Shown here piece by piece: positions 61,773 to 64,000 of a stretch of DNA of 64,000 nt (positions are counted from its first letter, which is position 1; every line of letters begins with the position of its first letter). Under the pieces are notes generated by a model. That model made no database searches, was not told where the DNA came from, and worked only from the letters and a program-made list of their open reading frames with translations. The DNA comes from Nonomuraea sp. SBT364 (GTDB taxonomy: Bacteria > Actinomycetota > Actinomycetes > Streptosporangiales > Streptosporangiaceae): positions 62,001 to 126,000 of the forward strand of contig NZ_LAVL01000001.1 in assembly GCF_001083785.1 (NCBI RefSeq). Direction: 5' to 3'. The position numbers and the translations under genes were made by a program.

Positions 61773-62465
61773 TCAGCCGGCGTCCGCCTCTCGCGCACCG
61801 GTCCGCGTGAAGTGGAACGGGCAGTGGGTACCGCCCAGGCCGATGGTGGTGACGCGCTCGAACTGGAAGCCGTCCTTGTCCGGGTCGATCGCCTCGATCC
61901 AGTTCCGGTCGAACGCGCACATCGCCGGCGTCAACTCGGGAGCGGAGTTCGCCACGAGGACGTCGTGATAGAAGCACCGGTGAACGTCCACCTGGTAACG
62001 CTGATCATCATCGGCAGGGCGCCGGAAGATGAATCCCTTCCCGAAGGCGTACTCCTCGCGGGACTTCGAGACGGCGACCAGGGCCTTGAACGGGTCCGGT
62101 GCGGCGTCCAGCATCGCGCGGGTGCCCGCGTGGACGGCGTCGCCGAGCGGCTCGACCAGCGCGGCCCGCACGATGCCGATGGCGGCGTCCCGCCCCAGCC
62201 GTGGCAGCAGAGACTCGTACCCCGCCACCAGGGCAAGGGTGATACGCAGGTTGTAGCGTGCGGGTTCGTCGACGACCATGTGCTCGTTCGCCTTCTCCAG
62301 CTCCGCGTGCCGGGCCCGCATCATGGTGACGAGGCCGCCGGGAAGCGCGTGCTTCCGCACCGCCGTGGAGATGTGGTCGAAGAAGCCGTCGATGAGCGCC
62401 GCCGTGTCGCGCTCGGGATCGGGGACGTAGTCGCCATCGGCGAGTCCGAACTGGTCGGTGGACAT
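61773..62465 (-). CDS. L-2-amino-thiazoline-4-carboxylate hydrolase-like protein
   Basis: 230 residues from ATG 62463-62465 behind GAAAGGA. The C-terminal signature FYHDVLVANSAPELTPAMCA, then FDRNWIEAI and GGTHCPFHF, matches the ATC-hydrolase-like family (PF14196) of the D,L-ATC to cysteine pathway, many members of which have unknown substrates. Conserved Cys and His residues are intact (MCAFDRNW, THCPFHF). No partner genes nearby. Confidence 0.8.
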   Translation of the reverse strand: MSTDQFGLADGDYVPDPERDTAALIDGFFDHISTAVRKHALPGGLVTMMRARHAELEKANEHMVVDEPARYNLRITLALVAGYESLLPRLGRDAAIGIVRAALVEPLGDAVHAGTRAMLDAAPDPFKALVAVSKSREEYAFGKGFIFRRPADDDQRYQVDVHRCFYHDVLVANSAPELTPAMCAFDRNWIEAIDPDKDGFQFERVTTIGLGGTHCPFHFTRTGAREADAG

Positions 62466-62720
62466 GAAGAGTCCTTTCGGGACGGGCTCGGTCCCGAACA
62501 CGGCCAGACATCGCGCAGAGCATGCCGACCGTGCTCGCACCAAGCGAGCACGCCGACGCACTCCACCGACCAACCAGGCGCCAACGTACTTCAACGAATT
62601 CTGATTTGCAGATCATGCCATACGGAGGCGAGTCCATCCAAAAACGTCTTTGCGTCCGCCGCCCCTGGGCCGCTATGGTCAGTCGGCCGGAAGCCGGCAA
62701 GATCCATCGTCGAGGGGGAG

Positions 62721-63686
62721 GTGTGCAGCAGATGCGCACGAGTGCTGAGCTGTCGAACTCGATCTCTATGTTCGCCACCTCTCGATGGAGTCATCCTGTC
62801 TGTTCACATCACCTCACTGATCGATCCTGAGCACGGTTCGTCCAGCCGCCGTCTTGTGTGGCTGGCGTCCGACGCCGACGGCATCCCTGTCGGGTCGGTG
62901 TTTCTGCGGCTGTTCACCACGCCGGGGCAGAAGCACTATGCGGAGATGGCTCTGCACGTCCACCCGTCCGAGCGCGGACACGGTACGGGGACGCTGCTGC
63001 TGGACGCCGCCGCGCACGCCGCCCGCGCGGACGGACGCCGCTCACTCGTGGCGCAGACCGAGCCCGGGTCACCCGGCGCGCGGTTCCTGACGGCCAGAGG
63101 CTTCGACGAAGCGGCGAGATTCACGTTCACCAGGCTGAACCTGGCCGACGCGGACCTGCCGGCGCTCACGGCGATCGCCGATCGGCCCCACTCCGGCTAT
63201 CGGCTGTCCTCGTGGGACGGCACCGTGCCGGACGACCTCGCCGACACGTTCGCGCTGTCCCGCCGCGCCATGGACGACATGCCGATGGGCGAGACCGACT
63301 ACGGGACCGTGAACTGGGACGTTGATCGCGTCCGTGCAGCCGCGGCGGCGGTCGCCCGCCGCGGCGATGAGCTGCACACCGTCGTCGCCATCGATGAGGC
63401 CGACGGCTCGGTCGCCGGATTCACCGAGCTGGTCGTCCCCGGCGACGGCACCGGCGAGGGCCAGCACTACGGCACCGGCGTCCTGCCCGGGCACCGCGGA
63501 CACGGCCTCGGCCGCTGGATGAAGGCAGCCGCCGTCGTCCAGGCCCGCACCCGTTACCCGGACCTCGACGCCCTGCGCACCGACACCGCCGACGACAACC
63601 TCCCGATGCGGGCGATCAACGACGCGCTCGGCTATACGCCGACTCATCGAGCCGTCCACTACAAGCTCGATCTCTCGCCGCACTAG
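62721..63686 (+). CDS. Two-domain GNAT acetyltransferase
   Basis: Up to 321 residues. Two GNAT folds: the first with acetyl-CoA loop HPSERGHGTGTLLLDAA, the second with VLPGHRGHGLGRWMKAAAVV. This double-GNAT pattern is common in actinomycetes. The start is uncertain: GTG 62721 follows GGGGGAG; GTG 62856 is a shorter alternative. The N-terminal lead before HITSLIDPEH is unusual, so the first domain may be truncated. Substrate unknown. Confidence 0.75.
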   Translation: MCSRCARVLSCRTRSLCSPPLDGVILSVHITSLIDPEHGSSSRRLVWLASDADGIPVGSVFLRLFTTPGQKHYAEMALHVHPSERGHGTGTLLLDAAAHAARADGRRSLVAQTEPGSPGARFLTARGFDEAARFTFTRLNLADADLPALTAIADRPHSGYRLSSWDGTVPDDLADTFALSRRAMDDMPMGETDYGTVNWDVDRVRAAAAAVARRGDELHTVVAIDEADGSVAGFTELVVPGDGTGEGQHYGTGVLPGHRGHGLGRWMKAAAVVQARTRYPDLDALRTDTADDNLPMRAINDALGYTPTHRAVHYKLDLSPH

Positions 63687-63831
63687 CCGGACCAGGACCG
63701 AACGCATCCGTTCGTGCCGTCCCGCTGGCATACCCAGCACTTTCGTCAGAAATATCAGGATCGACGGGCACTTTCGCAGGACTCCGACCCCGAGTGGAAC
63801 GAGATGCGCCCCGTCGTGGAAAGGCTTATAC

Positions 63832-64000
63832 GTGAATCGCGAACAAATCTCCCGTATCGCCCACGCCGATCACCCGATCAAGTCCCCGCTCGACGACGCC
63901 TCCGTGCGCCGGCTCCTGGAACGCGGGCTGCCCCGAGGTGACGAGCGGGTGCTGGATCTCGGTTGCGGCAGCGGGGAATGGCTCCTGCGTGCCCTGGCCG
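63832..64000 (+). CDS. SAM-dependent methyltransferase, 3' end outside window
   Basis: 56 codons visible, from GTG 63832 with GGAAAGG upstream. The early part (REQISRIAHADHPIKSPL) leads to motif I, VLDLGCGSGEW, which binds S-adenosylmethionine in class I methyltransferases. It runs off the window. Substrate not predictable. Confidence 0.82.
   Translation, partial: MNREQISRIAHADHPIKSPLDDASVRRLLERGLPRGDERVLDLGCGSGEWLLRALA

Overview
High-GC actinomycete chromosome segment, most likely from the Streptosporangiales (Nonomuraea-like). This assignment is inferred from base composition, TGA/GTG codon habits, the many small secreted proteins, and actinobacterial families such as MmyB-type regulators and a SapA-like protein. 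No rRNA, CRISPR array, integrase or insertion sequence was recognised.

Layout. 0-3 kb: an incomplete unknown gene and an AraC regulator divergent from an NmrA-like oxidoreductase. 3-11 kb: a LacI-controlled L-arabinose-type glycan operon (ABC importer, GH127 enzyme, secreted GH-A/CBM35 enzyme). 11-18.5 kb: small secreted proteins and an unusual S8 protease operon (repeat protein, helical protein, stand-alone propeptide-like protein, leaderless subtilase) next to an MmyB-type regulator and a perfect-repeat protein. 18.6-22.5 kb: ABC-2 exporter genes and a two-component system. 22.7-28.5 kb: an SDR/hydrolase fusion, a TetR regulator beside a monooxygenase remnant, and small genes. 28.6-37.2 kb: a polysaccharide locus with two beta-helix proteins, an importer, a LacI regulator and a metallophosphoesterase-HAD fusion. 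37.2-42.1 kb: a complete selenocysteine set (selA, selD, tRNA-Sec, selB) plus a rhodanese-like protein. 42.1-49.7 kb: two convergent, mirror-image redox modules resembling methylamine-dehydrogenase maturation genes. 50-56.7 kb: an amino-sugar-type locus (RpiR regulator, importer, SIS protein, hydrolase, broken kinase). 56.9-64 kb: 5'-nucleotidase, NB-ARC/TPR protein, ATC-hydrolase-like protein, GNAT protein and a truncated methyltransferase.

Main result. The two redox modules each encode a MauE-like membrane protein (CGC motif), a membrane-anchored thioredoxin-fold protein (CxxC), a Tat-exported cysteine-rich protein, a lipoprotein, and a polytopic membrane protein interrupted by an in-frame TGA. 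The two TGA-containing proteins are homologous. Their TGA codons align at the same position, at the end of a membrane helix and before a shared x-[LM]-N-[AS]-A motif. Both are followed by hairpins at the spacing expected of a bacterial SECIS, and the selenocysteine genes lie 3 to 10 kb away. I read both as selenoproteins and propose that the modules form a selenium-dependent disulfide relay maturing the cysteine-rich exported proteins. This is inference from sequence alone and would be missed by standard gene calling, which shortens both genes.

Other notable items are the S8 protease encoded beside a protein resembling its own N-terminal domain, two genes made of near-perfect tandem repeats, and several genes broken by a single stop or frameshift.
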